Assembly: GCF_006704125.1 (NCBI RefSeq)
Contig: NZ_VIGH01000005.1
Span: 62,001 to 126,000 of the forward strand
Reading direction: 5' to 3'
Length of the DNA stretch: 64,000 bases
Origin: Rhodococcus spelaei
GTDB taxonomy: Bacteria > Actinomycetota > Actinomycetes > Mycobacteriales > Mycobacteriaceae
In this document: positions 56,283 through 64,000 of the stretch, piece by piece
Layout of the letters: each line of letters starts with the position of its first letter
Position numbering within the stretch: the first letter of the stretch is position 1
Notes under the pieces: generated by a model
What the model was told of the DNA's origin: nothing
Database searches by the model: none
Seen by the model: only the letters and a program-made list of their open reading frames with translations
Position numbers and translations under genes: made by a program

Positions 56283-56296
56283 TTCAACGTGTTGAA
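56283..56296. promoter_or_regulatory. KstR-like palindrome between hypothetical and arylsulfatase
   Basis: TTCAACGTGTTGAA is a perfect 14-bp palindrome with 6-bp arms and fits TnnAACnnGTTnnA at every fixed position. It lies 36 bp from the start of the hypothetical gene at 56247 and 53 bp ahead of the arylsulfatase start. Which direction it controls cannot be read, since no clear -10 was identified. Confidence 0.5.
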
Positions 56297-56349
56297 GTGG
56301 TGGGGTCGAAAGCTCGACTGTTTCGCTAGGCGGCGAGAGGACAGAGCAC

Positions 56350-58677
56350 ATGAGTTCGACCGTGATCGCAGACCCCATTTCCGGCGGCGACACGCTGCCG
56401 TTCCCGCCGACCCCGTCGGGCAGCGTGGCCGGCCGGACCATGCAGGAGTCGGTGTACAGCCCCCGCGAGAAGCCGCGCCGACTACCCGACGACGCTCCGA
56501 ACGTCATCATCGTGCTGATCGACGATGCCGGTCCGGGCTTGCCGAGCGCTTTCGGTGGGGAGGTGAACACCCCGACGCTCGAGAAGGTGCTGGGCGAGGG
56601 CGTGGGCTACAACCGCTTTCACACCACCGCGATGTGCTCGCCGACGCGGGCCTCACTGCTCACAGGTCGAAACCACCACCGCGTCGGCTACGGGCAGATC
56701 GCCGAGTTGGCGAACGACTGGGACGGCTATTCCGGGCACATCCCCCGCTCCAGCGCCACTGTTGCCGAAGTGCTGCGGCACTACGGCTACAGCACGGCGG
56801 CGTTCGGGAAATGGCACAACACCCCGGCCGAGGAGACGACGGCGGCCGGGCCGTTCGACAACTGGCCGACCGGTGTGGGTTTCGAGTACTTCTACGGTTT
56901 CCTCGCGGGTGAGGCCTCGCAGTACGAGCCGAACCTGGTACGGAACACGACGGTGGTGCTGCCGCCGAAAACCCCCGAGGAGGGCTACCACCTGAGCGAG
57001 GACCTCGCGGACGACGCCATCGGCTGGCTGCGCAGGCATCAGGCGTTCGAGGCGGACAGGCCCTTCCTCATGTACTGGGCGAGCGGCTGCCTGCACGGGC
57101 CGCACCACGTGATGAAGCCGTGGGCCGACCGGTACGCCGGCAAGTTCGACGACGGCTGGGACGCCTACCGGGAGCGGGCCTTCGCGGGCGCCAAGGAGAA
57201 GGGCTGGATCCCGCCCGAGGCGGAACTGACCGAGCGTGACCAGACCATGACGGCGTGGGACGACATCCCGGACGACGAGAAACCGTTCCAGCGGCGGCTG
57301 ATGGAGGTGGCCGCCGGCTACGCCGAGCATTGCGACGTCCAGGTGGGCAGGCTGCTCGACGAGGTGGATCGGCTCGGTTACGGCGAGAACACCGTCGTCA
57401 TGTACATCTGGGGCGACAACGGTTCGTCGGGCGAGGGGCAGAACGGCACCATCAGCGAACTGCTCGCGCAGAACGGTATCCCGACAACCCCGGCCCAGCA
57501 CATCGCGGCGCTCGAGGATCTCGGCGGGCTCGACGTGCTCGGATCTCCCAAGACGGACAACATGTACCACTCCGGGTGGGCGTGGGCGGGCAGCACGCCG
57601 TACAAGGGCATGAAGCTGCTCGCCTCGCATCTCGGTGGCACCCGCAACCCGATGGTGGTGCGGTGGCCCGCGAAGGTCGACCCGGATCCGGTGCCGCGCA
57701 GCCAGTTCCTGCACTGCAACGATGTGGTTCCCACGCTGTACGAGATCGCCGGGGTCACGCCGCCGCGGACGGTGAACGGATTCCCGCAGGACCCCATCGA
57801 CGGTGCCGGGTTCGCCGAGTCGTTGACGGACCCGAATGCGAAGGCGGGCAAGCTCACCCAGTATTTCGAGATCATGGGCAGCCGTGCGATCTACCACGAC
57901 GGCTGGATGGCGTCGGCCTTCGGGCCGAGGGCACCGTGGGTGGCGGGACTGCCGCCGGGGATCGGGGAATGGAGCCCGGACGACGACACCTGGGAGCTCT
58001 ACAACCTGGACGAGGACTGGACCCAGAACCACGACCTCGCCGCCGATCACCCGAAGAAGCTGGCGCAGCTGCGCGAGCTGTTCGCCATCGAGGCCGCCAA
58101 GAACGAGGTGCTTCCGGTCGGTGGCGGGCTGTGGGTGGTCGCCATGCATCCCGAGATGCGGATCGCGCCGCCGTACCGGAAGTGGGACTTCTCCGGTGAC
58201 ATCACCCGGATGCCCGAATTCTGTGCTCCCGCACTGGGCAACAAGAACAACCGGGTGACGATCGAGCTCGAGGCGAACCACCAACCGCGCGGCGTCCTCT
58301 ACGCACTCGGCTCCAACTCGGGCGGACTCACCTGCTTCGTGGACGACGGGTACCTCTGCTACGAGTACAACCTGTTCATCCTGATGCGCACCAAGATTCG
58401 GTCCGCCGACCGGCTTTCGCCGGGCACCCACAAGATCACCGTCGACACGGAGTTCGTCGAGTCGCGGCTGGGCGGGCCGCTCCGGGTGGTGCTCGCGGTC
58501 GACGGCGCGACCGTCGCCGAGGGTACGGTTCCGATCAGCGCGCCGCTGCTGTTCACCGCCAACGACTGCCTCGACATCGGCACCTGCCTCGGGTCGCCGG
58601 TGTCGCTGGACTACCGCGACCGGGCCCCGTTCCCGTTCACCGGGCGCATCGAGAGGGTGCGAGTGGAGTACACCTAA
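56350..58677 (+). CDS. Arylsulfatase (AtsA/AtsD type)
   Basis: A 775-residue sulfatase. The formylglycine site is MCSPTRASLLTGR with Cys96 to be oxidised by a formylglycine-generating enzyme encoded elsewhere. VIIVLIDDAGPG near residue 52 holds the first metal aspartates, and WGDNGSSGEGQ near residue 355 the second set. The C-terminal 180 residues form an added beta-rich domain as in M. tuberculosis AtsA/AtsD (about 787 aa). No signal peptide is seen, so it seems cytosolic. GAGAGG lies 10 nt before the ATG. The stop overlaps the convergent TetR stop by 4 nt. Confidence 0.92.
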   Translation: MSSTVIADPISGGDTLPFPPTPSGSVAGRTMQESVYSPREKPRRLPDDAPNVIIVLIDDAGPGLPSAFGGEVNTPTLEKVLGEGVGYNRFHTTAMCSPTRASLLTGRNHHRVGYGQIAELANDWDGYSGHIPRSSATVAEVLRHYGYSTAAFGKWHNTPAEETTAAGPFDNWPTGVGFEYFYGFLAGEASQYEPNLVRNTTVVLPPKTPEEGYHLSEDLADDAIGWLRRHQAFEADRPFLMYWASGCLHGPHHVMKPWADRYAGKFDDGWDAYRERAFAGAKEKGWIPPEAELTERDQTMTAWDDIPDDEKPFQRRLMEVAAGYAEHCDVQVGRLLDEVDRLGYGENTVVMYIWGDNGSSGEGQNGTISELLAQNGIPTTPAQHIAALEDLGGLDVLGSPKTDNMYHSGWAWAGSTPYKGMKLLASHLGGTRNPMVVRWPAKVDPDPVPRSQFLHCNDVVPTLYEIAGVTPPRTVNGFPQDPIDGAGFAESLTDPNAKAGKLTQYFEIMGSRAIYHDGWMASAFGPRAPWVAGLPPGIGEWSPDDDTWELYNLDEDWTQNHDLAADHPKKLAQLRELFAIEAAKNEVLPVGGGLWVVAMHPEMRIAPPYRKWDFSGDITRMPEFCAPALGNKNNRVTIELEANHQPRGVLYALGSNSGGLTCFVDDGYLCYEYNLFILMRTKIRSADRLSPGTHKITVDTEFVESRLGGPLRVVLAVDGATVAEGTVPISAPLLFTANDCLDIGTCLGSPVSLDYRDRAPFPFTGRIERVRVEYT

Positions 58678-59300
58678 CCGGCAGCGCCCGGTGCGGTGAT
58701 CCCGCGCGTGATCACGGCGGCGGAGAACTCGGCGAACTCCGTCGCGTCGAGATTCGGCGCCCACCTGTTGACGATGGTGTCGGAAACGCCCATCAGTCCC
58801 GACAGGACGAAGCGGATGAGCGCCGGATCGTCGAGCAGCGTCCGGCCCTCCGCCTCCGCGGCCTCGAGAAGCGCCCGGCGGAGTTCCTCGTTGTACTGCT
58901 CCGCGGTCACGCGCAGTTCGCGAACGGACTCGCGTTCGGACCGGGTGGCGCCCTCGATGTCGCGCCAGGTTGCCGTCATGCGCCCGACTCGCGCCCACTG
59001 CCGTACCGAGTTCGGGATGACCGCCGCGATCAGCGAGGCGACGCCGCCGTCGCGGGGCAGCGCGGCCACGTAGGCGGTGGACTCGAGCTGGCTCTCGTTG
59101 AGCAGCGCGATGAAGATCTCCTGCTTGTCCGCGAAGTACTGGTAGATCAGGCCGGTGCTGGTGCCGGAACTCTTCGCGACCGACCTGATCGTGAGCGCGG
59201 AGTAGCCACCCTCGTCCAGCAGGGCCGCCGCCGCGTCCAATGTTCGCCGCCGCCGCGCGCCCGCGTCGCCGTAGATCGACTTGCCGTTCGATTCGCTCAC
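58674..59300 (-). CDS. TetR-family regulator between sulfatase and cysQ
   Basis: A 208-residue repressor. HTH: TIRSVAKSSGTSTGLIYQYFADKQEIF (key part SSGTSTGLIYQYFADKQ), then a helical effector domain. The GTG at 59300 gives normal length. It is divergent from cysQ across a duplicated palindrome and convergent with the sulfatase, so it may link sulfate release to sulfate activation. The ligand is unknown. Confidence 0.88.
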   Translation of the reverse strand: MSESNGKSIYGDAGARRRRTLDAAAALLDEGGYSALTIRSVAKSSGTSTGLIYQYFADKQEIFIALLNESQLESTAYVAALPRDGGVASLIAAVIPNSVRQWARVGRMTATWRDIEGATRSERESVRELRVTAEQYNEELRRALLEAAEAEGRTLLDDPALIRFVLSGLMGVSDTIVNRWAPNLDATEFAEFSAAVITRGITAPGAAG

Positions 59301-59343
59301 CGCGTCACCGTATCCGTCCAGTTCGGGGCAGGCCTGCCCGCTT

Positions 59344-59388
59344 CAGAATGAACAATGTTCGATCTAGTATTGAACATTGTTCATTCTG
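59344..59388. promoter_or_regulatory. Twin TetR operator and 17-bp inverted repeat
   Basis: CAGAATGAACAATGTTC (59344-59360) and its exact inverse (59372-59388) flank an 11-nt spacer. Each arm contains an 11-bp near-palindrome GAACAWTGTTC (59350-59360 and 59372-59382), centres 22 bp apart, which is two helical turns. The right site overlaps the -35 of cysQ, and the left site lies nearer the TetR start. Confidence 0.85.
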
Positions 59389-59398
59389 TGGCTACAGT
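59370..59398 (+). promoter_or_regulatory. Promoter of cysQ-cysD-cysNC
   Basis: TTGAAC (59370-59375), 17 bp and TACAGT (59393-59398). The -10 ends 6 nt before the ATG at 59405, so the message is probably leaderless. The -35 lies in the right TetR half-site. Confidence 0.7.
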
Positions 59399-59404
59399 CA
59401 CAGC

Positions 59405-60196
59405 ATGACCACAGATGCCGCGGCCCTCACGCCGCATCCCTCGACCGTCGGCGGCTCCGTCGAGGACCGTGCTGCAGCCGAGATCGCCACCGCTGCAGGG
59501 CAACTCCTTCTGGCGTATCGACTGGACGCCGAGCGGGCGGGTCTCGACCCGGCCGAGGTGCGCGGCGCGGGCGACCGGCTGTCGCACGAGTTCCTCGTCG
59601 CCGAGCTGGCGCGGCGGTTCCCGGCCGACGTGGTGCTCTCCGAGGAGGGTGCCGACGACCCGGCCCGGCTCGCCGCCGACCGGGTCTGGATCGTCGACCC
59701 GCTCGACGGCACCCGCGAGTTCGGCGAGTTCGGTCGTACCGACTGGGCCGTGCACGTCGCGCTCGTCGAGAACGGGCTGCTCACCGCGGGCGCCGTCGCG
59801 ATGCCTGCGCTCGGGACCACCTACTCGACCGTGGACGTGGCCGGACCTGCCGGGCCGCTGCCGCGAGCCCCTCGCGTCGTCGTCAGCCGTACCCGCAGGC
59901 CCGAACCGGTGATGGCGATGGCCACCGCGCTCGGCGCCGACCTGATCGAGATGGGCTCGGCCGGTGCGAAGGCGATGGCTGTGGTCCGCGGCGACGCCGA
60001 CATCTACGCCCATTCCGGCGGCCAGTACGAGTGGGACTCCGCCGCCCCCGTGGCCGTCGCACGCGCTGCCGGACTGCATGTTTCCCGTATCGACGGGTCC
60101 GAACCGATCTACAACCAGGAAAACCCCTGGCTGCCCGACCTACTGATCTGCCGCCCCGAACTGGCCGGCACCGCACTGGAGGCACTCGCGCGATGA
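59405..60196 (+). CDS. cysQ: 3'(2'),5'-bisphosphate nucleotidase CysQ
   Basis: A 263-residue inositol-monophosphatase-fold enzyme that hydrolyses PAP or PAPS. Metal ligands appear as Glu80-Glu81 (VLSEEG) and DPLDGTREF at 98-106; the second motif is EWDSAAP. Its placement ahead of cysD and cysNC, rather than elsewhere, suggests it adjusts the PAPS or PAP pool made by them. The ATG at 59405 has a promoter directly upstream and the stop overlaps the cysD start. Confidence 0.9.
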   Translation: MTTDAAALTPHPSTVGGSVEDRAAAEIATAAGQLLLAYRLDAERAGLDPAEVRGAGDRLSHEFLVAELARRFPADVVLSEEGADDPARLAADRVWIVDPLDGTREFGEFGRTDWAVHVALVENGLLTAGAVAMPALGTTYSTVDVAGPAGPLPRAPRVVVSRTRRPEPVMAMATALGADLIEMGSAGAKAMAVVRGDADIYAHSGGQYEWDSAAPVAVARAAGLHVSRIDGSEPIYNQENPWLPDLLICRPELAGTALEALAR

Positions 60197-61113
60197 GCAG
60201 TCCCACAACCAGCAAGACCCTGACCCATCTCGAACGGCTGGAGGCCGAGAGCATCCACATCATGCGCGAGGCTGTCGCCGAGAGCGAGAACCCCGTCATG
60301 CTGTACTCGGTCGGCAAGGACAGCGCTGTGATGCTGCACTTGGCGCGCAAGGCGTTCTACCCGTCGCGGCTGCCGTTCCCGCTGCTGCACGTGGACACCA
60401 CGTGGAAGTTCCGCGAGATGTACAAGCTGCGCGAGGAGACCGCTGCGGCCGGCGATCTCGACCTGCTGGTGTACAAGAACCCGGAGTGTGTGGAGAAGGG
60501 GATCAACCCGTTCACGCACGGCTCGGCGACGCACACCGATATGTGGAAGACCGAGGGACTCAAGCAGGCCCTCGACCACTACAAGTTCGACGCGGCGTTC
60601 GGTGGCGCCCGGCGCGACGAGGAGAAGTCCCGCGCCAAGGAGCGCGTCTTCTCGATCCGCTCGGCCGAGCACCGGTGGGATCCCAAGCAGCAGCGCCCGG
60701 AGCTGTGGCGGATGTACAACGTCCGTAAGTCGCCCGGCGAGAGCCTGCGCGTGTTCCCGCTGTCGAACTGGACCGAACTCGATGTGTGGGAGTACATCCG
60801 GCAGGAGAACATCCCGATCGTCCCGCTCTACTTCGCCGCGAAGCGGCCCGTCGTCGAGCGTGACGGGGCACTGATCATGGTCGACGACGACCGGATGCCG
60901 CTGCTGCCCGGCGAGGTGCCCGAGCTCAAGAGCGTGCGGTTCCGCACCCTCGGCTGCTACCCGCTCACCGGCGCGGTGGAAAGCACCGCCGAGTCGCTGA
61001 CCGACATCATCCAGGAAATGTTGCTGACCACCACATCCGAGCGCCAGGGTCGCGTGATCGACCACGACAGCAGCGCATCGATGGAGAAGAAGAAGCAGGA
61101 GGGTTACTTCTGA
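60193..61113 (+). CDS. cysD: Sulfate adenylyltransferase subunit 2, CysD
   Basis: A 306-residue PP-loop ATP sulfurylase subunit that makes APS from sulfate and ATP. The loop is YSVGKDS at 38-44. It works with the GTPase CysN encoded downstream. [16 protein letters not shown] is the conserved later motif. The ATG overlaps the cysQ stop (ATGA) and the stop overlaps the cysNC start (TGATG). Confidence 0.95.
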   Translation: MSSPTTSKTLTHLERLEAESIHIMREAVAESENPVMLYSVGKDSAVMLHLARKAFYPSRLPFPLLHVDTTWKFREMYKLREETAAAGDLDLLVYKNPECVEKGINPFTHGSATHTDMWKTEGLKQALDHYKFDAAFGGARRDEEKSRAKERVFSIRSAEHRWDPKQQRPELWRMYNVRKSPGESLRVFPLSNWTELDVWEYIRQENIPIVPLYFAAKRPVVERDGALIMVDDDRMPLLPGEVPELKSVRFRTLGCYPLTGAVESTAESLTDIIQEMLLTTTSERQGRVIDHDSSASMEKKKQEGYF

Positions 61114-63014
61114 TGACAAGCCCGTCCAATCTGATTGCCGACGACATCGAGCAGTACCTCGCCCGGCACGCGAACAAGTCCATGCTCCGCTTCATCACCT
61201 GCGGCAGCGTCGACGACGGCAAGTCCACCCTCATCGGCCGGCTGCTCTACGAGTCGAAGCTGGTCTTCGAGGACCAGCTGACCGCGCTCGAGGCCGACTC
61301 GCGCAAGAGCGGCACGCAGGGGGAAGGGCTCGATTTCGCGCTCCTCGTCGACGGTCTCGCGGCCGAACGTGAGCAGGGCATCACCATCGACGTCGCCTAC
61401 CGCTACTTCTCCACCGAGCAGCGCAAGTTCGTCGTCGCCGATACCCCGGGCCACGAGCAGTACACCCGCAACATGGTCACCGGCGCGTCCACCGCGGACC
61501 TCGCGGTGATCCTCATCGACGCCCGCAAGGGTGTGCTGACCCAGACCCGCAGGCACTCCTACCTCGTCTCGCTGCTCGGCATCCGGCACGTGGTGATCGC
61601 CGTCAACAAACTCGACCTTGTCGACTACTCCCAGCAGGTGTTCGACGAGATCGTCAGCGAGTACACGAGTTTCGCGAACGAGATCGGCCTCGCCAACGTC
61701 GTCGCCATCCCGATGTCGGCGTACATGGGCGACAACCTCACCGACCGGAGCCCGAACACCCCCTGGTACCAGGGCCCGACGCTGATCGAGCACCTCGAGA
61801 CCGTCGAGATCTCCGAGGAACTCGCGGGCAGCCCCTTCCGGATGCCGGTGCAGTGGGTCAACCGTCCCGACCTGGACTTCCGCGGCTTCTCCGGACAGAT
61901 CGTCAGCGGCGTCGTACGGCCGGGCGACCGGGTGCGGGTGCTGCCCAGCGGCAAGGAATCCGCCGTCGCGCGAATCGTCACGATGGACGGCGACCTGGAC
62001 GAGGCGCCCGCGGGCCGCTCCGTCACCATCACTCTCACCGACGAGATCGACGTCAGCCGCGGCGACGTCCTCGCCGCCGCGGACGCACTGCCCGGCGTCG
62101 CGGACCAGTTCGAGGCGCACGTCGTGTGGATGGGCGAGCACGAGATGCTGCCCGAACGCCCGTACCTGTGTCAGATCGGCACGATGACCGTGCAGGCCCG
62201 GATCACCAAGCCCAAGTACAAGGTCAACGTCAACACCCTCGAGAAGACCGCGACGAACACGTTGGCGCTCAACGAGATCGGCGTCTGCAACATCAGCTTC
62301 GACCGGCCGGTGCCGTTCGACGCCTACAGAGCGAACCGCGACACCGGCGGGTTCATCCTTATCGACCGGCTCACCAACACGACAGTCGGTGCCGGCATGA
62401 TCGCGCACTCGCTGCGCCGGTCGGACAACATCCACTGGCAGGCCGTGGACGTGAACGAGCAGGCGCGCCAGACGCTGAACGGCCATCGCCCGCAGGTGCT
62501 GTGGTTCACCGGACTCTCCGGCTCGGGCAAGTCCACCATCGCCAACGAGCTCGAGCGGCAGCTGTACGCGCTGGGCTGCCACACCTACCTCCTCGACGGC
62601 GACAACGTCCGGCACGGTCTCAACCGCGACCTGGGCTTCACCGAGGCGGACCGGGTGGAGAACATCCGGCGTGTCACCGAGGTCGCCCGGCTGATGGCCG
62701 ACGCCGGTCTGATCGTCCTGGCGTCCTTCATCTCTCCGTTCCGCGCCGAGCGTGAGGCGGCGCGTGAGCTGGTCGGGTCCGACCAGTTCTGTGAGGTGTT
62801 CGTCGACACCCCGATCGACGTCGCCGAGCAGCGGGATCCCAAGGGCCTCTACAAGAAGGCACGTCGCGGGGAGCTGGCGAACTTCACCGGTGTCGACTCG
62901 CCGTACGAGTCGCCGGAGCATCCCGACTTGCGGATCGACACGACCGCGACGTCTCCGGAGGAGGCGGGCAGGTTGATCATCGAGCACCTGCGCGGCCGCG
63001 GCGTCATCGCCTGA
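61113..63014 (+). CDS. cysNC: Fused sulfate adenylyltransferase GTPase and APS kinase, CysNC
   Basis: A 633-residue fusion. The N-terminal GTPase has GSVDDGKST at 31-39, DTPGHEQY and NKLDLVD; the C-terminal APS kinase starts near residue 455 with GLSGSGKST at 467-475. Both P-loops look intact. The product is PAPS, the substrate of sulfotransferases or of PAPS reductase. No cysH reductase or sulfate transporter gene is in the window, so the use of PAPS for assimilation or for sulfated metabolites is undecided. Confidence 0.95.
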   Translation: MTSPSNLIADDIEQYLARHANKSMLRFITCGSVDDGKSTLIGRLLYESKLVFEDQLTALEADSRKSGTQGEGLDFALLVDGLAAEREQGITIDVAYRYFSTEQRKFVVADTPGHEQYTRNMVTGASTADLAVILIDARKGVLTQTRRHSYLVSLLGIRHVVIAVNKLDLVDYSQQVFDEIVSEYTSFANEIGLANVVAIPMSAYMGDNLTDRSPNTPWYQGPTLIEHLETVEISEELAGSPFRMPVQWVNRPDLDFRGFSGQIVSGVVRPGDRVRVLPSGKESAVARIVTMDGDLDEAPAGRSVTITLTDEIDVSRGDVLAAADALPGVADQFEAHVVWMGEHEMLPERPYLCQIGTMTVQARITKPKYKVNVNTLEKTATNTLALNEIGVCNISFDRPVPFDAYRANRDTGGFILIDRLTNTTVGAGMIAHSLRRSDNIHWQAVDVNEQARQTLNGHRPQVLWFTGLSGSGKSTIANELERQLYALGCHTYLLDGDNVRHGLNRDLGFTEADRVENIRRVTEVARLMADAGLIVLASFISPFRAEREAARELVGSDQFCEVFVDTPIDVAEQRDPKGLYKKARRGELANFTGVDSPYESPEHPDLRIDTTATSPEEAGRLIIEHLRGRGVIA

Positions 63015-63060
63015 GTGCGTTTCCCGAGTACCCACCCACCCATCACGGAAGGAGCGTTCC

Positions 63061-63420
63061 TTGCTCTCGAGAGACGAAATCTGTTCGGTAGTCGAGTCGT
63101 ACGTGAAGCACCTCGGCAACCACGACGTCGACCAGCTGGTCGCGCTGTTCGCGGACGACGCCGTTCAGCACGAGCCGCTCGGCGTCCGGAGCTACCGGGG
63201 CATCGAGGAGATCCGCGGGTTCGACACCGAGAACGCGAAGGTGGACTTCACGGTCAGCCGCTACTCGCCGATCGTCGTCACCGGCCGGTACGCGTCGATG
63301 CAGCTGCGGATCCAGCGTGAGGGCATGCCCGACTTCCTCGCCAGCGATCTCTTCGAGTTCGACGACGACGGCCGGATCGTCTCGCTCAGTGTCGTGCTCG
63401 ATCCGCAGGCACGGGTGTGA
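63061..63420 (+). CDS. SnoaL-like / ketosteroid-isomerase-like protein
   Basis: A 119-residue NTF2-fold protein (VDQLVALFADDAVQHEPLG; VVLDPQ). SnoaL-like enzymes include isomerases and cyclases acting on polyketides or steroids; the Asp/Glu residues needed for ketosteroid isomerase cannot be confirmed by eye. A TTG start with GGAG upstream was chosen; the ribosome site supports it. Its stop overlaps the SDR start (GTGA). Confidence 0.75.
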   Translation: MLSRDEICSVVESYVKHLGNHDVDQLVALFADDAVQHEPLGVRSYRGIEEIRGFDTENAKVDFTVSRYSPIVVTGRYASMQLRIQREGMPDFLASDLFEFDDDGRIVSLSVVLDPQARV

Positions 63421-64000
63421 CGGCCGCCGAGTTGGTGGCGCCCACGATGCCGGCGATGCTCGAGGGCAAGGTCGTGGTCGTCTCCGGGGTGGGTACGGGG
63501 CTGGGACGCTCGGTGGCCGTCCGCGGCGCGCTTGCCGGTGCCCGGGTCGTCCTGGCCGCACGGACCGAGTCGCGGTTGACGGAGGTCGCCGACGAGATCC
63601 GCGCCCTGGGCGGTACCGCGGTGACCGTACCGACCGACCTCACCGACGACGCGTCGGTGACGAACCTCGCCGAGTCGGCGCTCGAGGAGTTCGGAGTCGT
63701 CGACGCGGTGGTGCACAACGCTTTTGTGCAACCACCGCACGAGCGGGTGCTCGACGCAGATTTCGAGACGATCCGGCAGGGCCTGGACATCAACCTGCTG
63801 GCGGCACTCAACCTGACCCGGAAGCTGGCGCCCGCGCTGGAACGGTCCCAGGGGTCGGTCGTGATGATCAACTCGATGGTGCTGCGCAACCAGTTGCCGA
63901 ACTTCGGCGCCTACCGCGTGATGAAGGCCGGGCTGCTCGCCCTCGCGCGCAGTCTCTCGGTCGAGATGGGTCCGATGGGTGTCCGGGTGAACTCGGTTGC
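63417..64000 (+). CDS. Short-chain dehydrogenase/reductase, cut off at the window end
   Basis: The frame is open to the right edge, giving the first 194 residues. The NAD(P) site reads GVGTGLG at 24-30, and the catalytic residues are Ser153 (INSM) and Tyr166-x3-Lys170 (AYRVMK). The fold is thus a classical SDR with intact Ser, Tyr and Lys. The GTG overlaps the SnoaL-like stop. A steroid or fatty acyl substrate fits the neighbour but is not proven. The C-terminus is beyond this window. Confidence 0.9.
   Translation, partial: MTAAELVAPTMPAMLEGKVVVVSGVGTGLGRSVAVRGALAGARVVLAARTESRLTEVADEIRALGGTAVTVPTDLTDDASVTNLAESALEEFGVVDAVVHNAFVQPPHERVLDADFETIRQGLDINLLAALNLTRKLAPALERSQGSVVMINSMVLRNQLPNFGAYRVMKAGLLALARSLSVEMGPMGVRVNSV

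Noticed and set aside
56653-58998. Minus-strand 781-codon frame across the arylsulfatase
   Set aside because: It is antisense to a full sulfatase with a conserved CxPxR site and shows only low-complexity His/Arg-rich text.
59350-59382. The GAACAWTGTTC palindromes as KstR sites
   Set aside because: The AAC and GTT halves are 3 nt apart here, while the KstR pattern has 2, so they do not fit.
61104-63119. Minus-strand 671-codon frame across cysNC
   Set aside because: Antisense to CysNC, whose P-loops are intact; no motif in the antisense reading.

Overview
The window is high-GC actinobacterial DNA with mycolata-type gene content: menaquinone genes (menA, menE), a UfaA1-like fatty-acid-modifying methyltransferase, a BldC regulator, a stand-alone LigD-type polymerase, tandem DUF3349 genes, and the block hemL - phosphoglycerate mutase - resA - ccdA - resB - ccsB. 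The order hemB ... hemL-ccsB ... menA ... menE-DUF3349-pit recalls the Mycobacterium tuberculosis Rv0512-Rv0545c region with many insertions and losses. A Rhodococcus or other Nocardiaceae is the best guess. No rRNA, tRNA, CRISPR array, insertion sequence or prophage was seen.

Layout. 1-2104: the end of hemB and four small membrane-protein genes, coupled by overlapping starts and stops. 2112-4888: copper module csoR-copZ-copA. 4958-8098 (minus): molybdate module, a Mop-type regulator then modA-modB-modC. 8259-11025: UfaA1-like methyltransferase and a DUF2156 membrane protein. 11032-12821: an AsnC/Lrp regulator divergent from 4-hydroxyphenylpyruvate dioxygenase. 13443-19640: hemL and the System II cytochrome c maturation operon. 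19823-21466: a penicillin-binding-protein homologue whose active-site motifs appear lost. 21851-23490: thiolase/DUF35 pair behind a KstR-like box. 23637-28320: LigD-type polymerase, BldC, DUF4229, a Cds1-like PLP enzyme, and an ABC exporter with a MerR-type promoter. 28437-30672: small secreted or anchored proteins and a 400-nt AT-rich spacer. 30786-31585: a two-gene HTH/Clp-N module with a double operator. 31596-34702: monooxygenase-like protein, GNAT, methyltransferase, holin-like protein and menA. 34762-41692: a large AfsR/BTAD-type ATPase regulator, a DrrAB-type exporter, and a methyltransferase-TetR pair behind an unusual operator array. 41763-46168: menE with a MarR regulator, a DoxX-like protein, two DUF3349 proteins, a small membrane protein and a Pit phosphate transporter. 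46470-52192: a LivJ-HM-G-F type ABC importer with a small membrane protein. 52244-56247: DHA2 exporter, membrane protein, VOC protein, hypothetical. 56350-64000: arylsulfatase, TetR, the sulfate activation operon cysQ-cysD-cysNC, a SnoaL-like protein and a truncated SDR.

Several regulatory elements are readable directly: long inverted repeats sit over probable promoters of the HTH/Clp-N module, the TetR/cysQ divergent region, the methyltransferase-TetR operon, marR/doxX, asnC and the ABC exporter. Many genes have a TANNNT hexamer ending 6 to 8 nt before the start codon, which points to leaderless mRNAs. The ends of many transcription units carry perfect GC-rich hairpins without a T tract. The least expected items are the HTH/Clp-N module, the degenerate PBP, the two KstR-like boxes (one beside an arylsulfatase), and the twin TetR operator at the -35 of the sulfate activation operon.
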